NCBI GenBank assembly: GCA_041936745.1
Contig: JBHGWS010000106.1
Location: 1-47,681, forward strand
DNA from: Darwinibacter acetoxidans_A
GTDB taxonomy: Bacteria > Bacillota > Limnochordia > Darwinibacteriales > Darwinibacteriaceae
Length of the DNA: 47,681 nucleotides
Direction: 5' to 3'
Both the position numbers and the translations under genes were made by a program. Below are positions 1 to 8,478 of this stretch, piece by piece; positions within the stretch are counted from its first letter, which is position 1, and each line of letters begins with the position of its first letter. The notes beneath the pieces were generated by a model, which was given only the letters and a program-made list of their open reading frames with translations, was not told the origin of the DNA and searched no databases.

Positions 1-1
1 T

Positions 2-964
2 TTAGCAGTATTTTTAATCACGGGCTTGGGTTTTGCCGAAACCATCGTTATGGGCGATTTCAGCTGGGAAAGCGTCCAAGTACACAACAGGATCGCCGGC
101 TTCATTTTAGAGCACGGTTTCGGTTATGATGTAGATTACATGTTCGGTGAAAGTATACCCATTATCTTAGGCCTGGCCCGCGGTGATGTGGATGTAGTTA
201 CTGAAATGTGGATAGATAACCTTTATGATGCTGTTTTAGAAAGAATTGAGGCAGAAGAAATTGTCAGCCTCGGTGCAAATTACCCCGATGCGCCCCAGGG
301 TTGGTATGTGCCAACTTATGTTATTGAAGGGGATCTTGAGCGGGGGATCGAACCATCCGCCCCTGATCTTAAAACTGTCTTTGATTTGAAAGATTACACT
401 GATGTATTCGCGGACCCGTCCGATAGGAACAAAGGCCGCTTTTATAACGCGCCGACCGGTTGGGTAGCGCATGATATCAACAATGCCAAAATTGCAGCCT
501 ACGGTCTTGACGATTATTACAATTCGTTTAACACCGGTTCCGATGCGGGCTTATCCACCGCTATTTTACGGGCCTACGATCGGGGCGAACCGATTGTTGC
601 TTACAACTGGGAGCCAAACTGGGTCATCGGCCTTTTAGATATGACACTTTTAGAAGAACCCGCCTATGATCCCGATCGTTGGAACGATGATTTTGGCAGC
701 GCTTATCCCGCTTCGAAAGTGCAGGTCTTTGCCAATGCGGATTTTGCTGCCAAAGCGCCGCGAGTTGCAGGCTTCTTAGCAAATTATAATACTACTTTGG
801 AGCAGACAAACGAGTTTTTAGCCTATATGGAAGAAGAAGGCGCCGATGCGGAAAAAACTGCACTATGGTTTTTAGACAACTATAAGAAGACGTGGCAGGA
901 ATGGATTTTTGATCAAAGAATTATTGCGCAAGTTACGGCAGCACTGCAAAAGGAGTTGCAATAG
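2..964 (+). CDS. Glycine betaine/choline ABC transporter substrate-binding protein (5' end outside window)
   Basis: Binding protein that captures betaine- or choline-type osmolytes outside the membrane and passes them to the ATPase and permease that follow directly. The reading frame is open from base 2, and its first codons (LAVFLITGLGFAETIV) read as the end of a signal peptide, so the true start lies upstream of the window. The mature part fits the OpuAC/ProX family: a TIVMGDFSWESVQVHN start, a GLARGDVDVVTEMWIDN segment, aromatic-rich stretches (EPNWVIGL) and an amphipathic C-terminus. No lipobox cysteine is visible, although the start of the signal peptide is missing. The stop abuts the ATPase start. 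The exact ligand cannot be read from the sequence. Confidence 0.9.
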   Translation, partial: LAVFLITGLGFAETIVMGDFSWESVQVHNRIAGFILEHGFGYDVDYMFGESIPIILGLARGDVDVVTEMWIDNLYDAVLERIEAEEIVSLGANYPDAPQGWYVPTYVIEGDLERGIEPSAPDLKTVFDLKDYTDVFADPSDRNKGRFYNAPTGWVAHDINNAKIAAYGLDDYYNSFNTGSDAGLSTAILRAYDRGEPIVAYNWEPNWVIGLLDMTLLEEPAYDPDRWNDDFGSAYPASKVQVFANADFAAKAPRVAGFLANYNTTLEQTNEFLAYMEEEGADAEKTALWFLDNYKKTWQEWIFDQRIIAQVTAALQKELQ

Positions 965-1789
965 ATGTCAACGAGCGAAAACGGCAGGGGGACAGCGATC
1001 GAAGTTAGGGACCTTTGGAAGATCTTTTCCGAAAGAGAGGCTCAAATTGATCTCAACAATTCGAGCGAACTGGCGGCGATAGATGATGCCAAAGAAGAGG
1101 TAATCGCTATTCAAGATGTTTCCCTTCAAGTTAGGAAAGGGGAGGTCTTTGTGATTATGGGCCTCTCCGGCAGCGGTAAATCCACACTCATCCGCTGCCT
1201 GTTGCGTTTAATAGAGCCCACTTCCGGACAGGTTTGGATTAACGGCGAAAGAGTTACCGGTTTAGATCAGCGGGAGTTGACCGATTTCAGGCGCAGCCAG
1301 GCTGCCATGGTCTTTCAGCACTACGGGCTTTTGCCGCACCGCAATGTTTGGGAGAATGTTTCCTTTGGCCTGAAATTACAGGGTATGGAAAAAGAGGCAA
1401 GGAAAGAGCGGGCCCTGGAGATGATCAACAGGGTTGGCTTAGGGGGGTTCGAAGCTTATTTCCCCGCTCAATTAAGCGGCGGCATGCAGCAGCGCGTCGG
1501 CATTGCCCGCGCCTTGGCAAATGATCCGCCGATTTTATTAATGGATGAGCCGTTTAGCGGCTTGGATCCTTTAATCAGGCGGGAAATGCAGGATGAGCTC
1601 TTAGATCTGCAGGAGCAGATGAATAAGACGATCTTTTTTGTAACCCACGACTTGGATGAAGCCATCCGCGTCGGTGACCGCATGGCCGTTATGAAGGACG
1701 GCCGCATCGTCCAATTAGGCACCCACGAAGAGATCATGAACAACCCCGCTGATGAGTACGTAGCAAAATTCGTCGCTAACGGCGGCTGA
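965..1789 (+). CDS. Glycine betaine/choline ABC transporter ATPase, short form without CBS domains
   Basis: ATP-hydrolysing subunit of the betaine-type importer. Visible motifs are Walker A GLSGSGKST, Q-loop region VFQHYGLLPH, signature LSGGMQQRV, Walker B ILLMDEPF and the H-loop VTHDLDEAI. The N-terminal 50 residues include the family-typical insertion before the Walker A strand. At 274 residues it stops soon after the ABC core (VAKFVANGG), whereas OpuAA/ProV proteins of about 400 residues carry two C-terminal CBS domains for ionic-strength sensing. Osmotic gating by CBS is therefore absent from this subunit. ATG follows the previous stop with no gap; the permease starts 15 bases downstream. 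Confidence 0.93.
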   Translation: MSTSENGRGTAIEVRDLWKIFSEREAQIDLNNSSELAAIDDAKEEVIAIQDVSLQVRKGEVFVIMGLSGSGKSTLIRCLLRLIEPTSGQVWINGERVTGLDQRELTDFRRSQAAMVFQHYGLLPHRNVWENVSFGLKLQGMEKEARKERALEMINRVGLGGFEAYFPAQLSGGMQQRVGIARALANDPPILLMDEPFSGLDPLIRREMQDELLDLQEQMNKTIFFVTHDLDEAIRVGDRMAVMKDGRIVQLGTHEEIMNNPADEYVAKFVANGG

Positions 1790-1804
1790 TATTGAAGGAT
1801 GTGA

Positions 1805-2671
1805 ATGATAATTTTTCCTGAAGCTTTTGAAATGCACGTTGCCGATTACATCAATAATATGGTGAATTGGCTTTTAATTACTTTCAGCAGTTTTTTTGAG
1901 GGAGTTTCCCACAGTATTTTAGGAATGTTGAACTCCATCGGTACAGTCATGTTTGCCATTCCCTGGTGGGCCTATCTCTTAATCGTATTTGCTCTGGCCT
2001 GGTTTACAACAAAAAAGCTGGGTAGATCAATAGGCCTGGCAGCCTTACCGATTTTTATCGGTATGTTCGGCTTGTGGGCCAGGGCCTTGGATACCTTTTC
2101 CATAATTTTCACGGCGGTAATCATCTCTGTCTTTTTAGGCATTCCGCTGGGAGTTTTAATGGCCGAATCCGAAACGGCGGAAAAGATTATCCGCCCCCTT
2201 TTGGATACGATGCAGACGATGCCCAGCTTTGTCTACCTGATTCCCGCTGTCATGATCTTTAGTTTGGGTAAGGTTTCGGCCGTCTTAGCCACCATAATTT
2301 ACTCGATACCGCCGATTGTCCGCTTAACGCACCTTGGCTTAAACCAGGTGTCGGCGGAAATTGAAGAAGCGGCTTTAGCTTACGGCACCACCCGCTGGCA
2401 GCTTTTAAAAGAAGTGCGGCTGCCCTTAGCCGTGCCTTCCATCTTAACGGGTGTCAACCAAACTACCATGATGGCTTTGGCAATGGTTGTCATCGCCTCT
2501 ATGATTGGCGGCGGGGGCTTAGGGGACGAAGTGCTGCGGGCAATTAACAGAATTGATGTGGGCCTTGGCTTTGAAGCGGGGATCAGCGTTGTCATTTTAG
2601 CCATTATCGTTGACCGTTTGACTCAAGGCTTGGCTAAACGCTGGGAGCCCCCTCAGGATGTATCCGCTTAA
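1805..2671 (+). CDS. Glycine betaine/choline ABC transporter permease
   Basis: Membrane subunit of the importer, 288 residues with a long N-terminal segment and about six to seven hydrophobic spans. It shows the OpuAB/ProW pattern: PLLDTMQTMPSFVYLIPAV, then the cytoplasmic EAA loop (EIEEAALAYGTTRWQLLKEV) that docks on the ATPase, then MVVIASMIGGGGLGDEV. ATG at 1805 follows a GAAGGA-type ribosome binding site. It is the last gene of the betaine operon and is followed by a hairpin terminator shared with the convergent gene. Confidence 0.93.
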   Translation: MIIFPEAFEMHVADYINNMVNWLLITFSSFFEGVSHSILGMLNSIGTVMFAIPWWAYLLIVFALAWFTTKKLGRSIGLAALPIFIGMFGLWARALDTFSIIFTAVIISVFLGIPLGVLMAESETAEKIIRPLLDTMQTMPSFVYLIPAVMIFSLGKVSAVLATIIYSIPPIVRLTHLGLNQVSAEIEEAALAYGTTRWQLLKEVRLPLAVPSILTGVNQTTMMALAMVVIASMIGGGGLGDEVLRAINRIDVGLGFEAGISVVILAIIVDRLTQGLAKRWEPPQDVSA

Positions 2672-2674
2672 GAA

Positions 2675-2706
2675 AAAACCCTCACCTGGCGGTGGGGGTT
2701 TTTTAG
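2675..2706. terminator. Bidirectional intrinsic terminator between convergent genes
   Basis: Stem CCCTCACC / GGTGGGGG (one T-G wobble) with a TGGC loop is flanked by an A-run on the left and TTTTTT on the right. It can end the betaine operon on the + strand and the CsgG/Big2 gene on the - strand. Confidence 0.85.
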
Positions 2707-2712
2707 TTGAGC

Positions 2713-4038
2713 TTAGGGGAAGAAATCCAGCCCCAAATTGACGCCGATTCTAAAAGTGGGGTTAAACGACGTAGAAGTGGGGAAAATGGCGTCCATTACC
2801 GCTTCTGCCGGCAGGGCAATCCGATTGCCGGCTTGATATTGAGTGCCCGCGCTTAAGCGGAGAACGAAGCCCTTTTTCGTTTCCACATTATTTAAAGGCG
2901 AAAGGTAACCAACACCCGTACTGATATAACCGCTGCTGGAGCGCTGGACGCCGCTGAAGGCAACCAAAAGTTCCTGCGTGGGGTCTAAATCTAAATCAAT
3001 GGTCATCAGGCCATTGGTCAACATCGAACCGAAAAATGAGGCGATCAGACTGAGTGGGTTGCTGGAATCGGCCGCGGTGCCCGTTACTGCCGGTGCAGCC
3101 GGCAGTGCGGCCGCCTGCTTTTGGCTCCCCTTTTGATCGATTGTGGGCGTCAGCCTTAACCCTAAGCGCAGTGGGTATCTTTCCGTTTCACCGCGCGAGG
3201 TGATTAAAGTACCCACCCGCACGCCTAAAGTCGGGGGCACGACCGTGACGTTCATGGTTGCAGGTGAGCCGGAGCGGGTTGTTTTGCTGATCGCCCTGAC
3301 CGTAATGGTGGAGGTGCCGGGCTGCAGGCCCGTAACTACCCCGTTTTCATCGACTGCAACCTTCGCTTCGTCGCTGGAGAAATACAAGAATTGGGGATTG
3401 GCCACGGGCCGGCCCAAAGAATCCAGCGCATAGGGCGTAATTTTTTGGGAGCGCCCTAAATTAACCCGCAGCTGTCCCGGTATGACAAAGACCTGGTCGA
3501 TAGATCTTTCAATAACTTGGATATCAGCGGGGAAGAGGTTCTGCACCAGGTTGTCAACAAGGCCCGGGGCATCGGCCACCTTTGGCGTGGTGCTCATTGC
3601 CGAACCGACAAGTGCCGGCTTGCCCGCCACAAGCTGAAAGCGCTGTACTCCTACTACAGCCGTTGTCTGCAGCATTGTCAGAGAGCCTGTAATAACCTGA
3701 TCGGCAAGCCCCGCTTCAAGTAAAGCCGCGGCTCGCTCCCAAGCAGAGGCAGCGTGGGAAAATTGGAAGGCAGCGATTTCTTCCCGCAGAGAAATACTGT
3801 CCTGCACCTCAAATTCCCCGTATTGAACCAGTTTAGCCCCGATTCCCTGCGCCATAATGCGCGATAAATTAAGTAGATCGGGCGATTGCAGGCCGGTTGT
3901 ATCGATGTAATTGCCCTTTTCGTCCAAGGCCAGAAAATCCAAAACAACAACCTGTTCGGCCCGAGCGCTGACGGGGCAGAGGATCAAAACGGCCAACAGG
4001 AAAAAGATAAGGAAGCGAAATCTTGAGTTTGTTTGCAT
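2713..4038 (-). CDS. Secreted CsgG-like / Big2 / beta-rich C-terminal protein
   Basis: Signal peptide at residues 1-27 (hydrophobic LIFFLLAVLIL, cleavage near ARA-EQ). Residues 28-170 resemble the CsgG/LpoB-type alpha-beta domain of envelope proteins (VVVLDFLAL at the start, then an L.R.....L......F.V pattern). Residues about 187-267 form a bacterial Ig-like Big2 domain (FSSDEAKVAVDENGVVTGLQ, then GTSTITVRAIS). Residues 270-441 are rich in alternating hydrophobic strands with aromatic ends (GVRVGTLITS, LRLSAGTQYQ, FRIGVNLGLDFFP) and may be a small outer-membrane barrel. It lies 42 bases downstream of the adenylate-forming enzyme gene. The domain calls are pattern based; function is unknown. 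Confidence 0.7.
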   Translation of the reverse strand: MQTNSRFRFLIFFLLAVLILCPVSARAEQVVVLDFLALDEKGNYIDTTGLQSPDLLNLSRIMAQGIGAKLVQYGEFEVQDSISLREEIAAFQFSHAASAWERAAALLEAGLADQVITGSLTMLQTTAVVGVQRFQLVAGKPALVGSAMSTTPKVADAPGLVDNLVQNLFPADIQVIERSIDQVFVIPGQLRVNLGRSQKITPYALDSLGRPVANPQFLYFSSDEAKVAVDENGVVTGLQPGTSTITVRAISKTTRSGSPATMNVTVVPPTLGVRVGTLITSRGETERYPLRLGLRLTPTIDQKGSQKQAAALPAAPAVTGTAADSSNPLSLIASFFGSMLTNGLMTIDLDLDPTQELLVAFSGVQRSSSGYISTGVGYLSPLNNVETKKGFVLRLSAGTQYQAGNRIALPAEAVMDAIFPTSTSFNPTFRIGVNLGLDFFP

Positions 4039-4080
4039 TGGGTATCCTCCCAGTTAAAAATTTGGGCCGCGGGCCTGCGA

Positions 4081-5607
4081 TCACTCAACGCTTTCCAGCG
4101 GCTCTTTAATATGCTTACGCTTTAAAGACTGTGTTCTTGCCCGCTCTGCCTTCAGTAGTTCAATCCGGGGGCTGACATGCCGGTTGTGCTGCCACGTCAC
4201 TTTGTATTCCCGGTTGTCCCGCAGTAAAGTGGCATGGATGGCTTTGAAGGCCTTTTTCTTCAATGCTTTTTGCCACTCGGGCGTCTTTTTGTCTAAACCG
4301 GGAATCAAAAGCTGTACCGTTAGATAAGAATCACCTTTGGCATCAGGGGCCACCGTCAAATAAAAGTGCTCTACAACGGCCCTTAACTCAGCGTGTTCAA
4401 TGATCGCCGTTTCAATGTTGCCCGGATAAACATTGGCGCCGCCGATGGCCACCGTGCCATCATCGCGGCTGTCCACATAAAGAAAAGGTATTTTAAAGGG
4501 CCGCTTGCTATCGTTGGCGCAAAGCTGCCGTAAATCGTAGCCGCACTCCCTTAAGATGCGTTTCATTTCGTTGTAGGAAAAGACGCGGCCTCGATCACGG
4601 ATATTATACCTCACTAAGGGTATGTGAGACCAGTAGCTGACGAGAAAATTGGCGCCGTGCTGTTCTATATGATGATCGAGGGGGTTGTATTGAAATAGGT
4701 TGGGGAGGTTGCCTTGCCGATCGAAAATAGCTGCGGCCAATTTCGGATCTTTGCTGGCAAGCCTTTTGATCCTGATGGAAAGGGGCGTTTCTGTAGCGGC
4801 GGCCGCACCAAAATCCGCGGCACCGTAAGCGTTAACAATGCGCATGGGTTCTTGGTCGATGTCAACGGCCAGGCGTTTCGCCAAATATTCCCGCCACGCT
4901 TCCGTCGTGGCTTCTCCGCCCGTAGAAAACATAATATTGAGCGAAGGCCAATCGATAGCAGAGCCCTCATCGACCAGGCGTTTAAGATAGACGGGGTTGC
5001 CGAACACAATGGTTTTGGCAAAATGCCCGGCAAAATCGGCGATAATTTCCAGTGTTTCCGCCACATCTTCCCCGGGGGAAATGGCTGTAATTTTATGCCC
5101 CTTGTAAACGGCCATGTCTGTGACTAAGCGGAGTAAATCAGTGCCGCTGGTCCAAGTGCCCAAAGAAAAACCAATTATGGCCAGGATTGATTCGTTGCGG
5201 GGGTTAAAATACTGCTGCCAGGCCACTTGAAAAGTCAAATTAGATTCCCGCGCTTCCCGCGGTGTTTTAAACCAATATGTGGGCACCCCGGAAAACCCCG
5301 AGCTTTTTTGGATGCAGTAGGCCGCATTGATTTTGCCTGCCAAAAGATCGTCCAGCCGGTGAGCGTTTAGATAACTTTTTTTGTCTAAAACGGGCAGTTT
5401 ATGGAAATCTTTTGCGCGAACAATAGTGGGCACCGTGCCCAGGTGTTCTAAAACCAGCTGCCTGTAGGCAGGCAGGCGGCGGACCGCCCGAAAATATTTT
5501 AAGGCGGCGAAAGTATCGCCCACCCATTGGATAAAAGACGCGGGCATATAAACTACGAAGAGGCGGGCAAAAAAAGGCCTTAGTTTCCCGAACAGGTTTT
5601 TAACCAT
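4081..5607 (-). CDS. PaaK/CapK-like adenylate-forming protein
   Basis: 508-residue member of the phenylacetate-CoA ligase-like group, which activates a carboxylate with ATP. The P-loop-like motif is SSGFSGVPTYW (usually SSGTTG.P), followed by the acceptor-site region NAYGAADFGA, the ribose-contacting VRYNIRDRGRVFSYNEM and the C-terminal GGANVYPGNIETAIIEH hinge. The N-terminus is hydrophobic and basic, as in CapK-type proteins associated with surface polysaccharides. ATG follows GGGGGAAAGA. The nearby secreted protein hints at an envelope role rather than phenylacetate breakdown, since no paa catabolic genes are present. Substrate unknown. Confidence 0.75.
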   Translation of the reverse strand: MVKNLFGKLRPFFARLFVVYMPASFIQWVGDTFAALKYFRAVRRLPAYRQLVLEHLGTVPTIVRAKDFHKLPVLDKKSYLNAHRLDDLLAGKINAAYCIQKSSGFSGVPTYWFKTPREARESNLTFQVAWQQYFNPRNESILAIIGFSLGTWTSGTDLLRLVTDMAVYKGHKITAISPGEDVAETLEIIADFAGHFAKTIVFGNPVYLKRLVDEGSAIDWPSLNIMFSTGGEATTEAWREYLAKRLAVDIDQEPMRIVNAYGAADFGAAAATETPLSIRIKRLASKDPKLAAAIFDRQGNLPNLFQYNPLDHHIEQHGANFLVSYWSHIPLVRYNIRDRGRVFSYNEMKRILRECGYDLRQLCANDSKRPFKIPFLYVDSRDDGTVAIGGANVYPGNIETAIIEHAELRAVVEHFYLTVAPDAKGDSYLTVQLLIPGLDKKTPEWQKALKKKAFKAIHATLLRDNREYKVTWQHNRHVSPRIELLKAERARTQSLKRKHIKEPLESVE

Positions 5608-5757
5608 TTCTTTCCCCCGTTTTTCCGTGATAATGTCAGCGGGAATCGTTTCTTTGCTTCCACAAATGTTTGGGGAATCCTGCGCCGGTTAAACTTAAGG
5701 GTTGGGCGGCCTGGAGAAATTGTGAAAATCATCTCCCTTCCAATTCTTCCCTCGCGG

Positions 5758-5766
5758 TGTTATGAT
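5758..5766 (+). promoter_or_regulatory. Extended -10 promoter for the small secreted protein
   Basis: TG-T-TATGAT, an extended -10 element, lies about 50 bases before the chosen GTG start. The -35 at the usual distance (TTCCAA at 5738-5743) matches consensus at only three of six bases, as extended -10 promoters allow. Confidence 0.5.
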
Positions 5767-5814
5767 AGCCGCAGAAGATGGATTGAACAACGCCTAAATG
5801 AAGGGATGATACTG

Positions 5815-6357
5815 GTGAAAAAAAGAAGCTTAACAGCGGCCTTGGCCTTATTTATATGGCTGTTGGTTTCCGTCGGGGCAGGTGCCGGGGATTACAGGAT
5901 ATATGAGAATACGCGGTTTGATTTTTCCCTCGAGTACCCGGCCGATTGGGTTATCCGGGAAGACTTCATGGGTATTTTATTTGTGGCTTTGGCGCCTTTG
6001 GAAGATGCCGCGGATTTGTTTCAGGAAAACATAAATGTGGGGGCAGAAGATATCGGGGACATGCAGGTGGGGTTAGCCGCATATCACGCTTTAGGCCTGC
6101 GGGAGTTGGAAAATTATATAACCGGTTTTAACCTACTGATCAGCGATGAGGCGATTATTGCGGGGCGGGCGGCGAAGATAGCCATTTTCAGCGGCCGCCA
6201 AGGGGATCTCGATTTGAAATGGCTGCAGGGCCAAGTCTTACACAGAGGCCTGGCCTATACCATCACCTATACTGCCGAGCCGGCGAAGTTTGACAAATAC
6301 CTGCCGGCTGTCCTGTCAGTCTTTAATTCTTTCCGTTTCCTGGCCCAGTCGATTTAA
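5815..6357 (+). CDS. Small secreted protein, PsbP/DUF1795-like
   Basis: 180 residues from the GTG at 5815, chosen because AAGGG lies nine bases upstream; an in-frame ATG at 5806 has no room for a binding site. The N-terminus is a clear signal peptide (KKRSLTAALALFIWLL, cleavage near AGAG). The mature part begins YRIYENTRFDFSLEYPADW, the opening seen in PsbP-like and DUF1795 lipoprotein-type domains, and ends in a strand-rich region (AYTITYTAEPAKFDKYLPAV). No catalytic motif is visible. It converges on the polysaccharide deacetylase gene with an 11-base gap. Function unknown. Confidence 0.7.
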   Translation: MKKRSLTAALALFIWLLVSVGAGAGDYRIYENTRFDFSLEYPADWVIREDFMGILFVALAPLEDAADLFQENINVGAEDIGDMQVGLAAYHALGLRELENYITGFNLLISDEAIIAGRAAKIAIFSGRQGDLDLKWLQGQVLHRGLAYTITYTAEPAKFDKYLPAVLSVFNSFRFLAQSI

Positions 6358-6368
6358 AAAAGTTTCCC

Positions 6369-7145
6369 TTAATTTAATTCAGCTGTTTCCGGCTCCAAAT
6401 TCAGAAGTTCCAAGACATCCACGAAGCTGTAGCCTAAATCTCTTAAGCTTGCGATCACGCCGGGAAGAGCGGCCGCCGTTTCCGGCCCGTTGCAGTGCAT
6501 CAGGATAATCGCATTAGGGTGATGGTTTTCTTTAACTCTTTGGATGATTTCTTCCGGCTCGTTGCGTTTTTTATCCCAATCAAAAGTATCTAAAGACCAC
6601 CTGACGATATGCCAGCCGGCGGCGCGTAAAAAGTGGACGGAATCGGCCCGCAGGGATCCGTAGGGCGGCCGCATGATCTTGGGATAAAAGCCCGTGATCT
6701 TTTCCACTGCAGCCGAGGTGGGGTCCAGCTCATCACTGACTATTTCCTCATTTGTCAGCTTGCTTAATTCCACGTGCGTGCGGGAGTGGTTGGCAAGCAG
6801 GTGCCCTTCTTCAAAAATTCTTTCAGTGATTTCGGAAAACCATTCGACCTTCTGGCCCAGGACAAAAAACGTTGCCACTACTTTCTCTTCTTTCAGGATA
6901 TCCAATATTTTCGGCGTGTTGGTCCGATCGGGGCCGTCATCAAAAGTTAAGGCCACTTTGTGCACAGGCCGGGGCCTGATGGTTTTTTGCACCCGTTGAA
7001 TATGAGGTTTTCGCCAGATGTCCACCGAAGAATGGACGGTAAAGCCGGGATCTTGAGTTAAACGAATACTGGCGGCTGCTTTAAAGGAAAGGCCGGCAAT
7101 AATTAATAGCGGCAAGAGCCAAAATCCCGATTTCCTGGTAAACAT
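6369..7145 (-). CDS. Polysaccharide deacetylase (NodB domain), exported
   Basis: Carbohydrate esterase family 4 enzyme that removes N-acetyl groups from a glycan such as peptidoglycan. Start set at 7145, where GGAGGG sits six bases upstream of ATG; longer versions lack a site. Residues 8-26 form an export signal or membrane anchor. NodB motifs in order: TFDDGPD (catalytic and metal Asp 69-70), NHSRTH (metal His 120 and 124), RPPYGS, the Trp-containing WSLDTFDW, and ILMHC. All metal ligands are present, so it should be active. It resembles the PdaA/PdaB group, but the exact glycan is not readable. Confidence 0.9.
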   Translation of the reverse strand: MFTRKSGFWLLPLLIIAGLSFKAAASIRLTQDPGFTVHSSVDIWRKPHIQRVQKTIRPRPVHKVALTFDDGPDRTNTPKILDILKEEKVVATFFVLGQKVEWFSEITERIFEEGHLLANHSRTHVELSKLTNEEIVSDELDPTSAAVEKITGFYPKIMRPPYGSLRADSVHFLRAAGWHIVRWSLDTFDWDKKRNEPEEIIQRVKENHHPNAIILMHCNGPETAAALPGVIASLRDLGYSFVDVLELLNLEPETAELN

Positions 7146-7251
7146 CTCACACCCTCCTTGAACCAGCAAAAGTCTCGCTGGCACAGTTCTTTAGAAAGCT
7201 CTTTCCTTTTGTGTTTAAGGTGCGTTTCAAACCTTCCGCAAGTAAAGGAAA

Positions 7252-7273
7252 AGGCCGCGGTTATCAGCGGCCT
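7252..7273 (-). terminator. Hairpin after the flavodiiron gene
   Basis: AGGCCGC / GCGGCCT, a 7-base-pair perfect stem with an 8-base loop, lies just past the stop of the flavodiiron gene. It is followed on the minus strand by a T-rich TTTCCTTT tract, an imperfect terminator tail. Confidence 0.6.
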
Positions 7274-7284
7274 ACTCTGCCCAC

Positions 7285-8478
7285 TTAGAGCCGGCTGACA
7301 AATTCCCGCCCAAAGTTCTCGCAGGCTGTAAGTACTTCTCGATCCGGGGCCCACAAGCCACGGATACCATCATTGACTATTGTAAAGCCCGCTTCTTTTA
7401 GATCTTCGGTCAAAAGTTTAACCGCTTCACCGCTCCAACCGTAAGAGCCAAAGGCCGCCGCTTGTTTGTTTTTGAACTTCATGCCTTTGATCATCTCCAG
7501 CATGGCGCCTAATGATGAGAGGTACCTGTTGTTAATGGTCGAGGAGCCGGCCAGGATCGCTTTGGACTTGAAAATCTCTGTTAAGATATCGTTGCGGTCT
7601 CGCTTGCCTGTGTGGAAAAGTTTTACCGTAACCTTCGGATCTGCCTGCCTGATGCCTTTGGCAATGGCTTCAGCCATGCGGCCGGTAGAATCCCACATGC
7701 TGTCATAGATAATGGAGATTTGGTTTTCTTGGTAGCCATCAGCCCACTCCAGATATTTCTCCACGATCTGAGCAGGGTTTTCCCGCCAAATTACCCCGTG
7801 GCTGGTGCAGATAAGGTCCAAGGGCAGTTCCAAGGCTAAAACCTCTTCAATCTTCCGCTTAACTAAACGGCTGAAGGGCGTCAGTATGTTGGCGTAATAT
7901 TTCAAAGCCTCCGCCATAAGTTCGCATTGGTCCACTTCATCATTAAAGATGGATTCGCTTGCGTAGTGCTGGCCGAAAGCATCGTTGCTGAACAGAATGT
8001 TTTCTCCGGTCAGATAAGTAAACATGGAATCGGGCCAGTGCAGCATGGGTGCTTCGATAAACATCAATTGGGATTCGCCCAGATCGAGAGTATCGCCTGT
8101 TTTCACCGTAACGAAATTCCAATCTGCGTGGAAATGGCCTTGGATCACCCTTTTACCGTTATTAGTGCAGTAAATGGGGGTATCCGGTATTTCTTTCATC
8201 AGCTCGGGCAGCGCCCCGCTGTGATCTATTTCCGAGTGATTCATAACGATATAGTCGATTTCTTTCAGATCAATTTCTTGTTTTAAGTTTTCGATAAACT
8301 GTTTATCGAAAGGGAGCCATACCGTGTCGATCAAAACTGTTTTCTCATCCCGCACCAAATAGGAGTTATAAGAAGAACCGCGGGGAGTGGAAAGCTCATC
8401 GCCGTGGAATGTTTCCAGTTCCCAATCGATTTTGCCAACCCAAGTAACCTTTTCTGTAATTTTCTTGCTGTTGCTCAT
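7285..8478 (-). CDS. Flavodiiron protein (FprA-type O2/NO reductase)
   Basis: Cytoplasmic enzyme that reduces oxygen to water or nitric oxide to N2O, protecting anaerobic metabolism. Start set at 8478 (MSNSKKITEK), where AAAGGGG precedes ATG. The N-terminal metallo-beta-lactamase-like domain carries H81-x-E83-x-D85-H86 (HSEIDH), the diiron motif; further ligands lie in HWPDSMFTY and in the SNDAFGQH segment. The C-terminal flavodoxin domain starts near residue 252 (SIIYDSMWDSTGRMAEAI) and contains the FMN-binding loop GSYGWSG. No rubredoxin domain is fused, so an external electron donor is needed. The ATG overlaps the TGA of the upstream phosphodiesterase gene, so the two are co-translated. 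Confidence 0.93.
   Translation of the reverse strand: MSNSKKITEKVTWVGKIDWELETFHGDELSTPRGSSYNSYLVRDEKTVLIDTVWLPFDKQFIENLKQEIDLKEIDYIVMNHSEIDHSGALPELMKEIPDTPIYCTNNGKRVIQGHFHADWNFVTVKTGDTLDLGESQLMFIEAPMLHWPDSMFTYLTGENILFSNDAFGQHYASESIFNDEVDQCELMAEALKYYANILTPFSRLVKRKIEEVLALELPLDLICTSHGVIWRENPAQIVEKYLEWADGYQENQISIIYDSMWDSTGRMAEAIAKGIRQADPKVTVKLFHTGKRDRNDILTEIFKSKAILAGSSTINNRYLSSLGAMLEMIKGMKFKNKQAAAFGSYGWSGEAVKLLTEDLKEAGFTIVNDGIRGLWAPDREVLTACENFGREFVSRL

Noticed and set aside
7285..8478. Flavodiiron protein as a plain beta-lactamase-fold hydrolase
   Set aside because: The C-terminal flavodoxin domain and the HxExDH set identify FprA.
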